64,000 bases of DNA from Hsuehochloa calcarea (GCA_036346395.1 CM070609.1:28656223-28720222); one strand, 5' to 3'; positions 22,971 through 34,983 are shown, counted from the stretch's first letter. Notes: generated by a model from the letters alone, not told the origin. Translations and numbers: made by a program.

Positions 22971-25260
22971 CAACGCCGCGGAGCCAGTATTTGGCAGAGC
23001 CTTGGGTTCAAAACTAAATGACTATAAGTCTATAACTATCATCAAATACTATCAACACTGAGGTATAACAAAAGTACAACACAAATACACAATCGAAATA
23101 AAATTCGAGTTTGATGTTTAACGATACAACAAAATAGAGAAAACATAGCAAAAAAAAAGAACGTAACATACCACTAGCACGAGGTAATTTTTGCTTAATT
23201 AACAAAGATTTAGTTAATTTGATCCTATCATATCTTCATCAACAACAGTACGAGAACCTGAACCTGCAAAGATAAAATTGCTTATGTATATCAGGGATAC
23301 AAGACCACAACGTTATTTTTAATGCATATTACAAAATAAGAATGTAACATACCACTAGCACGAGAAAGTTTATGCTTACACGTCCTCATACTTTGAAAAC
23401 GTTGTAAAATCTTGTTATCATAGATGCTTGCAAATACATCTCGCTCAATATAGCATATCATGCAATCATTCATCCATTCATCATTCATCTTATTCCGCAA
23501 CTCAGTCCTTATAATGTTCATAGCTGATAATGCTCTTTCTACTATTGTACTTGCAACAGGCAAAATCAAGGCCAATTCAATGAGTCGATATACCAATAAA
23601 AAAACTGTGTGTCTATTGGTCTGAACCATCTTCACAACAAGATTACGAAGGTCATTACAGCTGAAGAAATCCGGATTAGCTCTCACATCAGCAATAAATG
23701 TCTCAAGTTGGTCCTTAAGGAGTACACAATCATATTGGGAGAAGTCGCCGACATAAATCTTAGCAAGTTCAACTAGTTTATCTTTATCAAAGTTGGAAAA
23801 GGAATTCTTTGGATCAAGACAAGCAATGCATCTCAATAACTGAGTACATCATGTATTTCAAATTCTACTAAATCCTATTGTTTCTAGAGTTTGATTGGAT
23901 TGCGATGGAAAATAAGATGCCAATGTCTTGGTCCTCTTCATCATGTATTTCAAATTCTACTACATCAAATATTCAAATAAAAAGTTAATAAACATGGACT
24001 AACACTCAGTCTCATACTGTCATATGTCACACAGTGAGTCATACTCCAAGTCTTATGCCAAAGTGTTAAGTACTTAAGTGAAGTCTGTAACACATTATAC
24101 ACTAACTGACTAACAAACTAAGTGACTAACACATGATAGTATACACATCAAAGATTTCATATTTCACCTCACCCGAGTGAAAGACGATAGCGCGGCTGCC
24201 AGAGGCCAGAGCCAGGCGCAGCCATAGGGGAGCGGCGAGGGAGCTGGTTAGCCGGAGCCGGGCGGCACGGAGCTGGACCCGGGTTGGGCTGAGGCCGCCG
24301 AGATAGAGGTGGTGGTCCCCACGCGTCCGGAGGGGACACCGGCAGCTGGGAGCAGATCTGGGCTCTAGCCGCGCGACAGCCGAAGGGAGTGGTGAGCCGC
24401 GGCTGGGCGCGCGTCTTGGCCAGGCGCAGCGGTCGAAGGCTCCAAGGAGTACGAGAGATGGCGGCGATCGGAGGAAGGAAGGCGGCGCAAGCTGAAGGGG
24501 CCGCGGCTTGTGGGTGAGCGGGACGGGCCAAGGCGCTAGGTGTGAGCCGGAGGCACCCGGGGCAGAGCCAAAGGCGGCGGCAGTCACCGAACGGAGATCC
24601 GGCTCGCCGTGGCGGTCTTGAAGGGGAGCTGGCGAGCCGCGGCTGCGAGCAAGCGGGACGAGCCGGCGCAAGGCGTGAGCGCCGAGGCGCCGGGAGAGGA
24701 GCGAGGCGGCGGCAGCCTACCGAGCGTGATATGGACTCGTCGCCATGGCGTTGAAGGAGAGCCGGCGAAGTTGCGACACAATGGGCTAGAGGAGGGCCGA
24801 GGCGCAAGGTCTGCAGCAACGAGGCGGCCGAGGGAGGAGCGAGGTGACGGCAGCCGGGCGGCGCAGATCTGGCTCGGCCGCCGCGGCGGCGAGCTGCGGC
24901 ATGTGGCGGCGAGGGCGGCGACGGCGGTGCCCGAAGGAAGGAAGATGCCAAGGCGGCACTGGAGCAAGGCACCGGCCACCAGTGGGAGGAGGAGGATTGG
25001 ATTTGGAGGAAAGATATATGAGAAAGGAGGGGAAATGGAGAGATGGATTAGGGAAGGAGTCTCCAGTCGCATTCGGCAGAAAGGGAGGGGCGCTGGCGCC
25101 TGGGCCGCTTCGCGCTGGGCCGGCTGCCTTGGGCTTGCCAGAAAAGCCTAGGGCCTATTTACTGTACATATTTTTTTGGGTATATTTACTACAAATATCC
25201 ACTAGCATTTTTCCTAGGCCTCGGGCCAGCACCGGCCCGAGGCACATCTCCGCCCCTAAG
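22970..25260 (-). mobile_element. hAT-type transposon remnant
   Basis: The core evidence is the transposase C-terminal fragment at 23291-23836. Possible termini are CGCGGAGCCAG at the left (22978) and, reversed, AGGGGCGGAGATG at the right (25247-25257), which resemble the CAGGGGCGGAG ends of grass hAT elements. The GC-rich part 24170-25100 has long open frames on both strands but low-complexity composition, so I do not call a protein there. Confidence 0.45.
23291..23836 (-). pseudogene. hAT transposase C-terminal dimerisation domain fragment
   Basis: 181 residues open from Met. The hallmark is the block ILPVASTIVERALSAMNII followed by RTELRNKMNDEWMNDCMICY, which is the hAT C-terminal dimerisation motif of the zinc-finger MYM/TTF-type plant hAT proteins. 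The N-terminal zinc finger and most of the catalytic core are missing upstream (higher coordinates), so this is a fragment. A short second copy of its C-terminal motif (RASGMLRSFF) occurs near 23170, indicating local duplication or an alternative last exon. Confidence 0.85.
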
Positions 25261-25477
25261 TACGTACGTATAGTGCTTGTATGTAGAGGCAGTGGCGACA
25301 GTGTGCGATGGCTGTGGTGGGCGGAGGGGCTTAAATAGCGCGAGAAAGGGTGGCAGTTTCGAGGAACTGCGGAGAGACGCCCGCTCCAGCACGGCGGTTG
25401 ACGGCAACCGCTCGCGCGTGTGTGTTCTCTCACATACACGCATGTGCACACCGCCCGCGGCTGTGCCTACGTGTCCA
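25261..25477. other. Short GC-rich interval, no gene seen
   Basis: It contains a TTAAATAG box at about 25332 that could be a core promoter, but no coding exon follows. Confidence 0.3.
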
Positions 25478-25752
25478 GGAAACAAATTTCATTTTTGAAA
25501 AAAATTTGTTGGGGCCGAAATAACTGAAATCACCGAAAATGTCAGAATTTTGGTTCGAAATATCGGTGGGTTTTCAAATCGGACAAATCTTGGATTTGAG
25601 ATTTGTACGAAATTTAACTGAATTTTGTCCAAAATCGAAAATGTCCTAATACAAATATTTTTGAATTTTTTGAACAAATTACAAATATTTCGGATGGCGG
25701 CGAAATCACTGAAATTTCTAATTTCGATGACATTTCGGCGAAATTTGTTTCC
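25478..25752. mobile_element. Short TIR element (MITE-like), 275 bp
   Basis: Perfect 13-bp inverted ends: GGAAACAAATTTC at 25478-25490 and GAAATTTGTTTCC at 25740-25752. The body is AT-rich with repeated CGAAAT/ATTTCGG words. No target duplication was recognised, so the superfamily is undetermined. Confidence 0.7.
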
Positions 25753-26021
25753 CTATGTGTGTCTTGGCCGGGCTCGCGAGGAGAACTGCCTGCCTGCGCT
25801 TCATAAACGCACATGCAGTTGTTAGTGCTGTAAGTTTGTAACCGCACAGTGGCGAGCAGCAGTTTGATCGTGATGGTTGGTTATTTGATGGGCATGCATG
25901 CTTTAAGAGAGCAGAATCAAACGGACATAAATAACGAAATGTGAAGTAGTGAATACAGGATCGACGATACAATTTGCAGCGCGAGTTTGGCGACGCAGTA
26001 ACACAAATAACTCCCTTCGGA

Positions 26022-26024
<3 letters not shown>

Positions 26025-26055
<31 letters not shown>
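26025..26055. repeat. (AT)n microsatellite
   Basis: Uninterrupted AT dinucleotides over about 31 bases. Confidence 0.95.
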
Positions 26056-26056
<1 letters not shown>

Positions 26057-26308
26057 CGTTGTTATCCATATTGTTCGTGGAACCGATTCCTTCATAAAAA
26101 GATTACGTAATATTTAATAGCTGAAATATTTAGGAAAAGATATTTAAGTTTGAAATACTCCATAATTTAATTGCAAAATACATGGCAGGCTGAGTTTGGT
26201 TACATACATTAGAAACGCCAACATGTATGAATCAACAAACTGAAATATACCAACGATACTTGTGCGCCTTTTTGCAATCAGAAAAAAGGTTAATTGGAAC
26301 GAAACCGA

Positions 26309-27076
26309 TCAGTCGTGGCAGCCCATCGGTCCCTTCCCCTTTCTTCTAGACTTCCCGCGGCGGTGGATAGTCTCAAAGTCAATCATGTTCTGCGAGACAA
26401 GCTGGACAGCTGAATGATGCTAGGATAGCACAACATAGGGTTAAATTAATAATCAGGATGCAAAGTGAACATAACTTACCTCTTCGATCCGGACTGTGCT
26501 CGGGCAACAGGGAGCGCTAGGAAGGCTGCCGGTCTTACTAGCAGTGCCTTCCCTTTATGCGTTGTGTGCTCGGTCCGGTCGTACTCAGCTTCCTGTTCGG
26601 GATTACTCCACCACCACCCTGCTTTCCTGGACTCCTCCGATGCCGTTTTAGTTAGGTCAGGTACGCAAGGTTTTCAGCATTTGAAGGTCATGGCTCGTAT
26701 CGTATAATTCAACATGTACTTCTGCTTGATGAACACCATATCGTACATTTACGGGTCGTTGATCCATTGGAAGAAGTTGCATCGCATCTCTGATTGCCAT
26801 TATGCGCGGATGTAATGAGGGATTTGTGGAATAGAACATAAGATGTGGAAAATCTATGCGTGTGCAAGATTCGCTTATGAGGACGTTCTCGCACGTATAG
26901 TACACCCAGGCGACCGTCGCCTGGTGTGTGGACCGGATGATATTAGCCGGTTCTTCGCACACACATTGCGGGCGTGGGAACTCTGGTGGTATCGGCGCAT
27001 CCTTAATATAACAATCCCGGTAGCTTTTAGCCCTCTCAAAAAGCCACTTGCATTTCTGCAACATCTTCGTGTACAA
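26309..27076 (-). pseudogene. GRF-like zinc-finger ORF with possible C-terminal exons
   Basis: Minus strand. The longest open frame (27076 to 26657, 139 residues) includes PQCVCEEPANIIRSTHQAT followed by WVYYTCENV, a Cys-rich pattern like the GRF-type zinc fingers common in grass transposon-associated proteins. Further on, an exon-like stretch ends at 26480 with the donor GTAAGT. A terminal exon is predicted at 26409-26309 (acceptor TTCAG), reading QLVSQNMIDFETIHRRG, ending KGPMGCHD and a stop. The linking frames contain stops, so the gene is probably broken. It lies next to the PMD pseudogene on the same strand, as in composite Mutator-like elements. Function unknown. Confidence 0.4.
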
Positions 27077-27193
27077 GTTTGCCGACGAGTTCTACATCTC
27101 CTTCCTCTCAGTTGTGTGAACCAAGCTTTGGTGAAGTGTTGGGTGTGGTGGTGTAATGTTCTCCTCCAGTTCTCTTCTCCCTCCTTTTATAAT

Positions 27194-27700
27194 GGGTCTT
27201 TTCAGTCTAAAAAGGTGGTGTGGCAGAGTGTGGTATTTTCGATCTGCAAAGGTAGTGTTGTAGTGTGTTGTTATCTCGGTCTGCAAAAGTGACAGTTTGT
27301 GGCATGTCGTTGTGCATTCTTTTCGACTGAAAGGGTAGCGTTGCAGAGTGTGGTCTTTTCGGTCTGAAAAGGTAGCATCGTCGTATGTTGTCAACTCGAT
27401 CTTCAAAAATGGCAACGTGTGGCGTGACAGGGTGCGGTCTTTTCGGTCTGAAAAGAGGGTGTGGCAGAGTATGGTCTTTTTGGTGTCGAAAGGTAGCATC
27501 GAAGTGTGTTGTCATCTCGGTCTGCAAATGTGGTAGTGTGTGGTGTGACTGGGCGCGATCTTTTCGGTCTGAAAATGGGGCGTGACAGGGTGTGGTCTTT
27601 TCAGTGAGGAAAGGTAGCATCGAAGTGTGTTGTCATCTCGGTCTGCAAAAGTGACAGTGTGTGGCATGATTCGGTGAGGTCTTTAAGATCTAAAAAGGTG
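27194..27700. repeat. Minisatellite, 120-121 bp period, about 4 copies
   Basis: Units begin near 27194, 27314, 27434, 27555 and 27676. Each is built from two similar half-units around TCTTTTCGGTCTGAAAA and CATCTCGGTCTGCAAA. Open frames across it on the minus strand encode repeated SDRKDxT-like peptides, which follow from the repeat and are not evidence of a gene. Confidence 0.85.
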
Positions 27701-27838
27701 GGGTGTTGCAATGCTGACTCCCTCACATGGCCTTGTAGACACAAGAACAAACAATACCGAAACACGATACTAACATAATGTAAGTTGTGCAGAAATTTAT
27801 ATTTACATAGCATGACTGATATTTACAAAAACAAATAT

Positions 27839-28418
27839 CTACTCGCGAGACCTCTTGGGGCGTACCCCACGTGTCGCTCCTGGCCTCGTCTGGAGCAGCT
27901 GCGGGCGCTGGTGCGAGTAGGTCAAAGGCTCGGGCGGCCAAGGCACCCTACCGACACGAGTAGCCAGAGGGGGTGTCGCGAGAGGGTGTTGCGTCAGCTG
28001 GCTTGCTTCGGGCGCACCTTGTAGCTATGAAGCCCCACGAAGACCTAGCTGCTCTTGCCGTGCAAAGGCCCACTGCCACCCTGGTCGAAATTGAAGTCCC
28101 CGGAGCGTAACTCCTCGTGCGACACCAGCTCCTCGTCCCAAAGGGGTGTACGAGCTGTGAAACAGTACGTTATGCATGTAAATGTGGCAAAAATGATGAA
28201 ATAGTACGTTGTGCATGCAAACAAGATAGACATACCTCATCGCACGAAGGTAGCAGACCACTCCGCGTACCCCTACCGCGTGTATGGGCGGAACTCAGGA
28301 TCTGTCAGAGAAAATTGTTGTTAGTAACTAGTGGAGTTCGAAATAAACATGTTAGTACTTCATACTGACCTGTGAACTGTGCCGGGGTATTCCCAGCACG
28401 GTGTAACGAGGACCCACC
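27839..28418 (-). pseudogene. PMD (plant mobile domain) pseudogene, 3' part
   Basis: Minus-strand continuation of the gene at 44771-46120 after the nested insertion. Visible are an exon near 28418-28370 ending in TTCACAG|GTCAGT, one near 28312-28247 (PEFRPYTRGRGTRSG, donor GTATGT), and a last stretch ending RGVRPKRSRE then stop at 27841-27839. Frames are interrupted. Together with the other half it represents a MAIN-like/PP7-long-form-type protein of transposon origin. Confidence 0.5.
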
Positions 28419-29158
28419 TGTGTAAGTTTAAGTTCAATTAATTTAGTTTTGGTGATTAATGACAAATCTATATGTAAGACTAACATGTTTGTTAACTATA
28501 ATATTATTTAGTCTCATTTGGATGAAAAGGTGAAAATTATGAAAGTATGCATTCAACATCATATTTTTATATCTTGTTGCATTCATCGATCCAAAATATA
28601 GGTTGAGCTCCACTAAAAGTTTAACTTGAATATGTGTATTTGTTTTTGTTACATATTCATATATGGACACATTTAGGGAGGGGGTTCACTCTATGTTTTG
28701 TGGTTTTATTGGTATTGATCTATATTTTTTAATCCACATATATTATGGATCTCTACTTTGAAATATATCCTTTTAGTAGATAAAATATGTGTAGTTCATA
28801 TATATACTCATATGGCTTTATATCCAATTATTTGCAATTGTGGTGGTTGTCATCAATTATCAAAAGGTGAAAGATTGAAGAATCTAGACCCGCCATTATG
28901 AGTTAATATCTAGACCTGCTATTATGAGTTAATGATATATTTTGTTAATTAATGATAATCATATTGTGGGACAACATTTTTTATGAGTTGGATGAATAGG
29001 TTATGGTCCATAATGATAGAGAATTTGGATGACATCATGTGTTGATGCACATCAAGATCCCGAAGAGGACATGGTCATGAGTTGATCATCAAGTTAAGAG
29101 AAGATTCATCATGTATTGATGGAGGGCAAGTAAAGGATGCATCATGGGTTGATGAGTA
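28419..29158 (+). mobile_element. LTR-A copy, left part (split by CACTA)
   Basis: Aligns with 14360-15325 of LTR-A: the words GGTGATTAATGACAAATCTAT, CCAAAATATAGGTTGA and ACATTTAGGGAGGGGG recur in the same order. It contains the same hairpins (for example CATCA TGTAT TGATG near 29110). It is interrupted at 29158 by the CACTA terminus. The right part resumes at 44153. Confidence 0.85.
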
Positions 29159-29368
29159 CACTACTACAAAACAGGCTCTAGAAGACGCCTCATCACTGAC
29201 GGTTCTTTTGGAACCATCTGTGATATGGACCTATCACAGACGGTTTGTAAATACAACCGTCTGTGATACTTCACATACGGTTCTTAACAAGAACCATCTG
29301 TGATGACTTAAATTATCACAGACGGTTCTTGTTCAGAACCGTCTATGAAGTAACCGTCTATGATAGGT

Positions 29369-32300
29369 TGTAACATCCCAAAAATTTAGTCTGTTTTAAA
29401 GTTTTAAAAGAAAAATAACCATTTGAATTTTTCTACTAAAGTTAAAGCTTAATTAGAAATTTCAGAGATCAAAACAATTTAACATGATTAATTCCAACAT
29501 CAACTATTATCAAAATTATTTTATTTGGATTCTATGGGCTTAGATATATTTTATAGAATTTTCCAGAATTTTTCTGAGTGCAATTGCTATTTTCTTATTG
29601 CCATTTGGATTTTCAGTATTTTATAAAAAGAAAAACCTATTCTATTTTCCGAAAGCGATGGTGGGCGAAACCCAATCACTGCTTCGACCACCTCTTCTCT
29701 CGGCCCATCTCGCGCTGCCTCGGCCCAACTCACTCGCCGCCTCGCTCCTTCTCTCTGTGTGTGGCGGCCGGAAGCCGCCACGCCGCTCGCCCCTCTCTCG
29801 CTGGTGGGCCCGCCGCCAAATGTGTCATCGTCTTCAACTGGACTCCCCAGAGTCCGATGCCTGCAACGACGCTGCCGCCGCCGTCTCCGAGTTGGAATCC
29901 CCTCTCCCGGCGCTATAAAGGCCACCCAACCCGCTATTCTCTTCGCCTCTCCTCCTCTCCAAAACCCCTAAGGTGCCGCACCTCGCTCTCCTTCCGGTGC
30001 CGCATTGTCGCCGGCAATCTTCTCGGATGAACCTCCTTCGCCGCGCCTTCTTCGCCGCCGTCCAACCTCCGCCGGCAATGCGATCGATGCCATCGAATCA
30101 CAATAGCTCTAGCTACCCGGCGACCCTCGCCGCCAGCCGGCGCCGGTGCTTCGCTGTTGCCGCCTCATCCGACAGCGCCCTCTCGTCACCGCTGCCGCCA
30201 TTGTCGTCGCCACCGGTGAGCCGTCGTCGCCCGACCCCAGCCACCACCCCCCCTCAGCTTCGCCACTTCCCTGGCTTTCCGTTTTGCTATTCCGCCACCG
30301 CCCTCTCGCCGCTGCTCGCCGTCGCCGCCGCCGGCAAGTTCCTCGGCCGAGCTTTCCTCTGCTTGGGCTGTGCCAGGTCAGCGCCAGCCAGGCAGCCACC
30401 TTAGAAGCTGTGTCCCCTGTGGCGCCTCGTCGATTCCCTGTTGGCTGCCACGTGGTACACCCGAGCCAAACCTCCTTGAACTCAATCCACAGTGCACCCA
30501 GTCACTTCCAAGTGGGTCCCACCTGTCAGGCCATTTCTTTTTATTTTATTTTCCGGCGGTAATTCCTCGCTGACGTCAGTCGACGTCATAAATCGATTTT
30601 TCCATTGAAAAATAAATCGGGAAATTGAATTAAAATCGAAATTAGGGTTTTGATTTATTTTTAATCTTCCAAAGCCCATATCTTTTGCATCCGAACTCCG
30701 ATTGAGCCCATTCAAATTTGTAAATTCATCTAAATTTGAGCTCTATTTATTTATATTTTTTATTTAATTTTTGGAGTTAATTTTATCTCTGGTTGGTATT
30801 TATTTATTCTATTTGCTTATTTTGCGAGTAGACGTTGCTACTTCGGGAAGTTTTGAACAAGGAGAAGTACACCAAGATCAAGATCAATCCCAGGATTTAT
30901 TCCAAGGCAAGCCGTAGTCCTTTGATCATATTGATGCTATGATTTCAAAAGTATATTGTTTTATACAAGTGCATGCTATCTTTATATCAATTGTTTTGGG
31001 GTTTAGTTATTACCTGTTGTCATTATGCCTCCATTGAACATTTGAATACCATGAATCCTTTGTCACCCTAGCTTGGATAATTTTAGTTGGACATATTTGT
31101 ATCACCAACACGGGTATCGTATTAGTGCTTAGTCAAGCCTAGTCTCGATGGGTTCATCATCACATGTGTCCTAATGATTAATCTTGACTTAACGATATAT
31201 GGAATTGTGGTGGTTAGCCACTGTTGTTAAAACTTATGTACCATGACAGGGGATGTCATTGGTTTCTTCTAAACAAAATAGTTTTCACTCAGGCGAGTGG
31301 ATGGTGGATTGAGGGTGTGGATTTAACACGTTGTGGGTTTGTGGAAAGATCGCCTGAGTAACTTGTCAAGGACTTAATCTTGTGCGCCATTGAACTGAGC
31401 CTTAACCGTACAACCACATGTCCTGTATGGGCGGGACCTGGCTGATTAATTAGCAATATCTTATTTCTGGTTCTGTCTTGGAAGAGTGAGTTATGGGGTA
31501 CGTGCTCACTATGGCGCAAGAGGGGGGCCCTGTCTGGTCGGATAGAGACATTCAGTGTTGAAACCTTAGCGGGCAGAACTGGGTTAAGAATGAGCTTTGT
31601 AAAGGCTTTGTCACGTGCTCTAGCCTGCTCACCTAAGGTAGTGAGCAGTGGTATCGACGGATGCCAAACCAACTAGAGAAGTCGTGTCTTGTGGGTCAAG
31701 CTGTACAACCTCTGCAGAGTGTGTAAAACTATTCGAATAGCCGTGTCCGCGGTTATGGACGTGCTCGGGGATTTCACACGGGAGATAGAGTTTCTTCTAA
31801 AAATAAGTCAGAGTGTGAATGGGAAGTTCACTTGATGAATATAATGTTTTTTCGGTGAATGGGTAATTCACTTGGTGGTTTGTGTCGATGGGTGAATGGG
31901 GAGTTCACTTGTCATTGGTTTGGTTGAAAAGTGAATGGTTAGTTCACTGGTTGTTTCAAAGAAATTGTTTAAGTATTTATTATTCTTTTCGACTACGCTT
32001 TTCAATCTATTTATTGTATTTGTCATAAATGATGTTTTCTGCAAAAGGACCATACAGCTAACTTTTGGTAAGCCTTGCATGAATACTATTTGCATACATT
32101 TTCCTACGACCTGCTGAGTGCTTTATGTACTCACGGCTCATGCCTTTGTTGATCAGTTGAAGAATATCAAGCTGCCCAGGAGTTCTTTCAGAAGGAAGAC
32201 TATGAAGGTTTTGCGGATTAGGATGCGTTCTCCGCTCGATTGCCTGTGGGCATGTTGATTGGCCTTTCCAAGTTTCTCGTTCCGCTGCAAGAGTTTATTT

Positions 32301-32501
32301 GTTTCTTTAGCCCTGCGTGGCAAGTTAAGTAAACATTGACCATAAGGTCCAGTTATTATTATTTGTTATTTTGAGATCTTTCTAGTTAAATCGAATAGAT
32401 GGATGGTATTTCATCACTGTTTCCTGTGTGAGCTAGCTACTGATCTGGGACTAGTTCAGAATACACAGAGGGTTCCTGAGATGTATTTTCGGGTCCCGAC
32501 A
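29369..32501 (+). repeat. 5' LTR of the gag-only gypsy element
   Basis: TGTAACATCCC start, CCCGACA end. A TATA box CTATAAAGG is at 29923-29931, behind a GC-rich region. It ends five bases before TGGTATCAGAGCC. Confidence 0.9.
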
Positions 32502-32505
32502 GAGG

Positions 32506-32517
32506 TGGTATCAGAGC
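32506..32517 (+). other. Primer binding site (initiator tRNA-Met)
   Basis: TGGTATCAGAGC lies four bases after the 5' LTR; this is the common plant LTR-retrotransposon priming site. Confidence 0.85.
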
Positions 32518-32780
32518 CATATCGACTGTAGAACGCAACCTTAGTTAGCATGGTCGTTTTAGTCTAAGCTTCAAAACTTATTTTCTAAATTAAATCAACT
32601 GAATATGACTTAAGTTGTTGTTCTTTTCTAATCTATTCTATTCTAATCTCATCTCGATCTGTTCTATTCTTACCACATTCTATTTCTCCTCATCTTGTGC
32701 TAGAGGTCTTTGTCTCTTATCTTATCTGAATTTTATTTTATGATCTTAATTTGATAGCCTTATCCTGTTAATTTCTTTAG

Positions 32781-33362
32781 ATGATTCAAGTGTATCGTGA
32801 TCAAAGAGGCGTTTGGCCTGGAGTTCTTCATTGCTTGTTACAAAGTTTGGGAACAAGTAGAGGTGCAACTTACTTCACCAAGGAAAAGAAAGTGAAGGGG
32901 CACATAACTGGATTCGAGACGAGGGTATATTTCATTGTGAGAATTGGAAACCACATCCGTCATCACAGCATGAAGTGCTACGACAAGCTCGAGGACATGT
33001 CAGCAGTCATAGTTGCCCACAAAGCCGTTCGAAGGATTTGCATATTGCATCGGATCAGTTTGTCCAAATTGGTTCGAAAGTATGTGATGCAAATAGCGTC
33101 AGTACCAGCCGTTCCTAAACCAGAAGAAGAATTGGAAGAAGTCCCTGCTTCACCACCGGCTCCATTGCCGACACCTACTCCACCCAGCCCTGAAGACGGA
33201 CGTCGAATCACCGGCAATCGTCAGGAGTATCTCCACCACTTCGTGCCAGTTGTTCGTCCAGAGTCTCATACAGCAGTTCGCAACTCGTGGGTGTTCTCGA
33301 TGATTCGAACTGTGGTTGAAGAGTCTTCGCTCTCTAGTCCAGAGTGGGAGCCGTCCTATTAG
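32781..33362 (+). CDS. ORF0 protein of the gypsy element
   Basis: An intact 193-residue frame between the primer binding site and gag. It starts MIQVYRDQRGVWPG and has a basic first half and a Pro/Glu-rich stretch (about residues 117-140, PEEELEEVPASPPAPLPTP). It does not resemble gag, protease or polymerase. Position before gag matches the 'orf0' reported in RIRE-group elements. Its function is unknown to me. It is notable that it stays open while the neighbouring gag has stops, although the element is young and this may be chance. Confidence 0.7.
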   Translation: MIQVYRDQRGVWPGVLHCLLQSLGTSRGATYFTKEKKVKGHITGFETRVYFIVRIGNHIRHHSMKCYDKLEDMSAVIVAHKAVRRICILHRISLSKLVRKYVMQIASVPAVPKPEEELEEVPASPPAPLPTPTPPSPEDGRRITGNRQEYLHHFVPVVRPESHTAVRNSWVFSMIRTVVEESSLSSPEWEPSY

Positions 33363-33669
33363 TGTTTTAGTAGCGCTTTTAGATCGTTGTTGCAATAGGT
33401 CTTTTATTTGGGTTGTGTGCAAGTGAGAGCTGCAGTTTTGCTGTCAAGCATTATGTTGCAGTCGCACTAAGCGTTTAATTTGAAGAGTTTATTTGTTCTT
33501 TCATAGCCTTTCAGCTATGCTTTCTTGTCTCTTGTCTTGGGTTTAACCTGTTTCCCCTACTTAAGTTGTTCTATCTACCCTATCTTGTCTATCTCATCTA
33601 TTATGCTATTCCCTCTCGTCTACATCGCTTTTCTATCTTATCTAACAAACCTGTGGAGAGGCATCGCAG

Positions 33670-34927
33670 ATGGTCGACACTCGCAATACATCAAGCCGTA
33701 CTCAGTCAGATGGTGCCCATACCAACGTTAACACTAGCGGCCAGTCACCAGTCTTGGGAACTACAGAACCCAGCATGGCACAACTACTAGCAGCTCAAAC
33801 TCAATTCATGAGCGCAATGATGCAAAACATGAACAGTATGATGACTCAAAGCAAAGTCGGATCATTGCGCAATAGTCAGCTTGTTGAATCAGAATAATCA
33901 GAACAATCAAGCAGCCTCTGCTCCACCGTCAGCTCATCATCATTCCAAGTTAGCAGAATTTATGAGGACTCGTCCGCCTACATTTTCTCATTCATCAGAA
34001 CCTTTGGACGCAGAAGATTGGCTTCGCTCCATTGAGAAAAAGCTCGCCATTGCCCAATGCAATAATCATGAGAAAGTTCTTTATGCCTCACATCAATTGG
34101 AGGGTACAGCCGCAGAATAGTGGGAAAACTACATCGCAGCTCATGAGAATTCACAGGCCATTACTTGGGAAGAATTTTCAATGGCGTTTCGTCAAGCTCA
34201 TGTTCCAGATGGTATAGTGGAAATGAAGATGAATGAATTTCGTGAACTACAGCAAGGAAATATGTCTTTGGGTGAATATCTCAACAAGTTCACTCAACTT
34301 TCTCGCTATGCTCCAGAAGATGTTGCGACAGATAATGCACGTCAGAAGCGATTCAAGCGTGGACACAACCTCAGTTTGAAGGTACAAGTTATCGGGAATG
34401 ACTATGTTGATTTTCAGCACATGGTGGATAAAACCGTACTTATAGAAGATTCTTGTCGTGAGTTGGACGAATCTCGTAAAAGGAAAATGACACAACATGG
34501 AGCTCATCAGAATCATCTACAAAGCGCCAGGACCAATACCCAGCAACCTTTTCGTGCTAGCAATTCATCGGCCGGATTCAGAACCCCTGCCCCAGTATCG
34601 CATGCAGGAAACTCAGGAATTTCAAATTATAATAGTAACAATCAGAGGACCAACAATCCTGCAGCAGGAGTTACTTATTTCAATTGCAATGAGACAGGTC
34701 ATTATGCCAACAAGTGCCCGCAGAAGCAAGGACTCACACCAATTCCTTTCAATCTGGGACCTACACCAGCCAGGACTTCTGTGCTAGGAGTGGGAAGAGG
34801 AGTGTTTCAGACTCCAAATCAAGCTACCAGGACCACACCAACTGTAGCAAGAGGAAGACTGATTCATGTCACTGCAGAAGAAGTGCAGCCAGATCAGAAC
34901 GTCGTTTCTGGTAAGTCTTTAAGTTAG
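33670..34927 (+). pseudogene. Gypsy gag, frameshifted and with a nonsense codon
   Basis: Begins MVDTRNTSSRTQSD (33670). The frame shifts near 33880-33890, continues with RTRPPTFSHSSEPLDAEDWL (retrotransposon gag domain), has a TAG at 34118-34120 inside the motif AE*WENY, then reads EYLNKFTQLSRYAPEDV. The zinc knuckle near 34675 has lost its first Cys (YFNCNETGHYANKC). The frame ends at 34927 where pol would begin, so the polymerase region was deleted. The element must rely on proteins from a partner element if it moves. Confidence 0.88.
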
Positions 34928-34983
34928 ACCTGCGTCGGAACCTATTCTCTAGTCAGCCCGAATCTCGGGGACGAGATTCCTTT

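Noticed and set aside
24169..24972. 267-residue minus-strand ORF
   Set aside because: Long frames exist on both strands of this GC-rich stretch, composition is Pro/Ala/Arg low complexity, and no domain is visible.
27092..27620. Overlapping 135- and 137-residue ORFs with repeated SDRKD peptides
   Set aside because: Two overlapping frames over a minisatellite; they follow from the repeat period being near a multiple of three.
29578..30562. Several ORFs of 60-150 residues in the gypsy LTR
   Set aside because: GC-rich LTR sequence; the second LTR has indels that change these frames.
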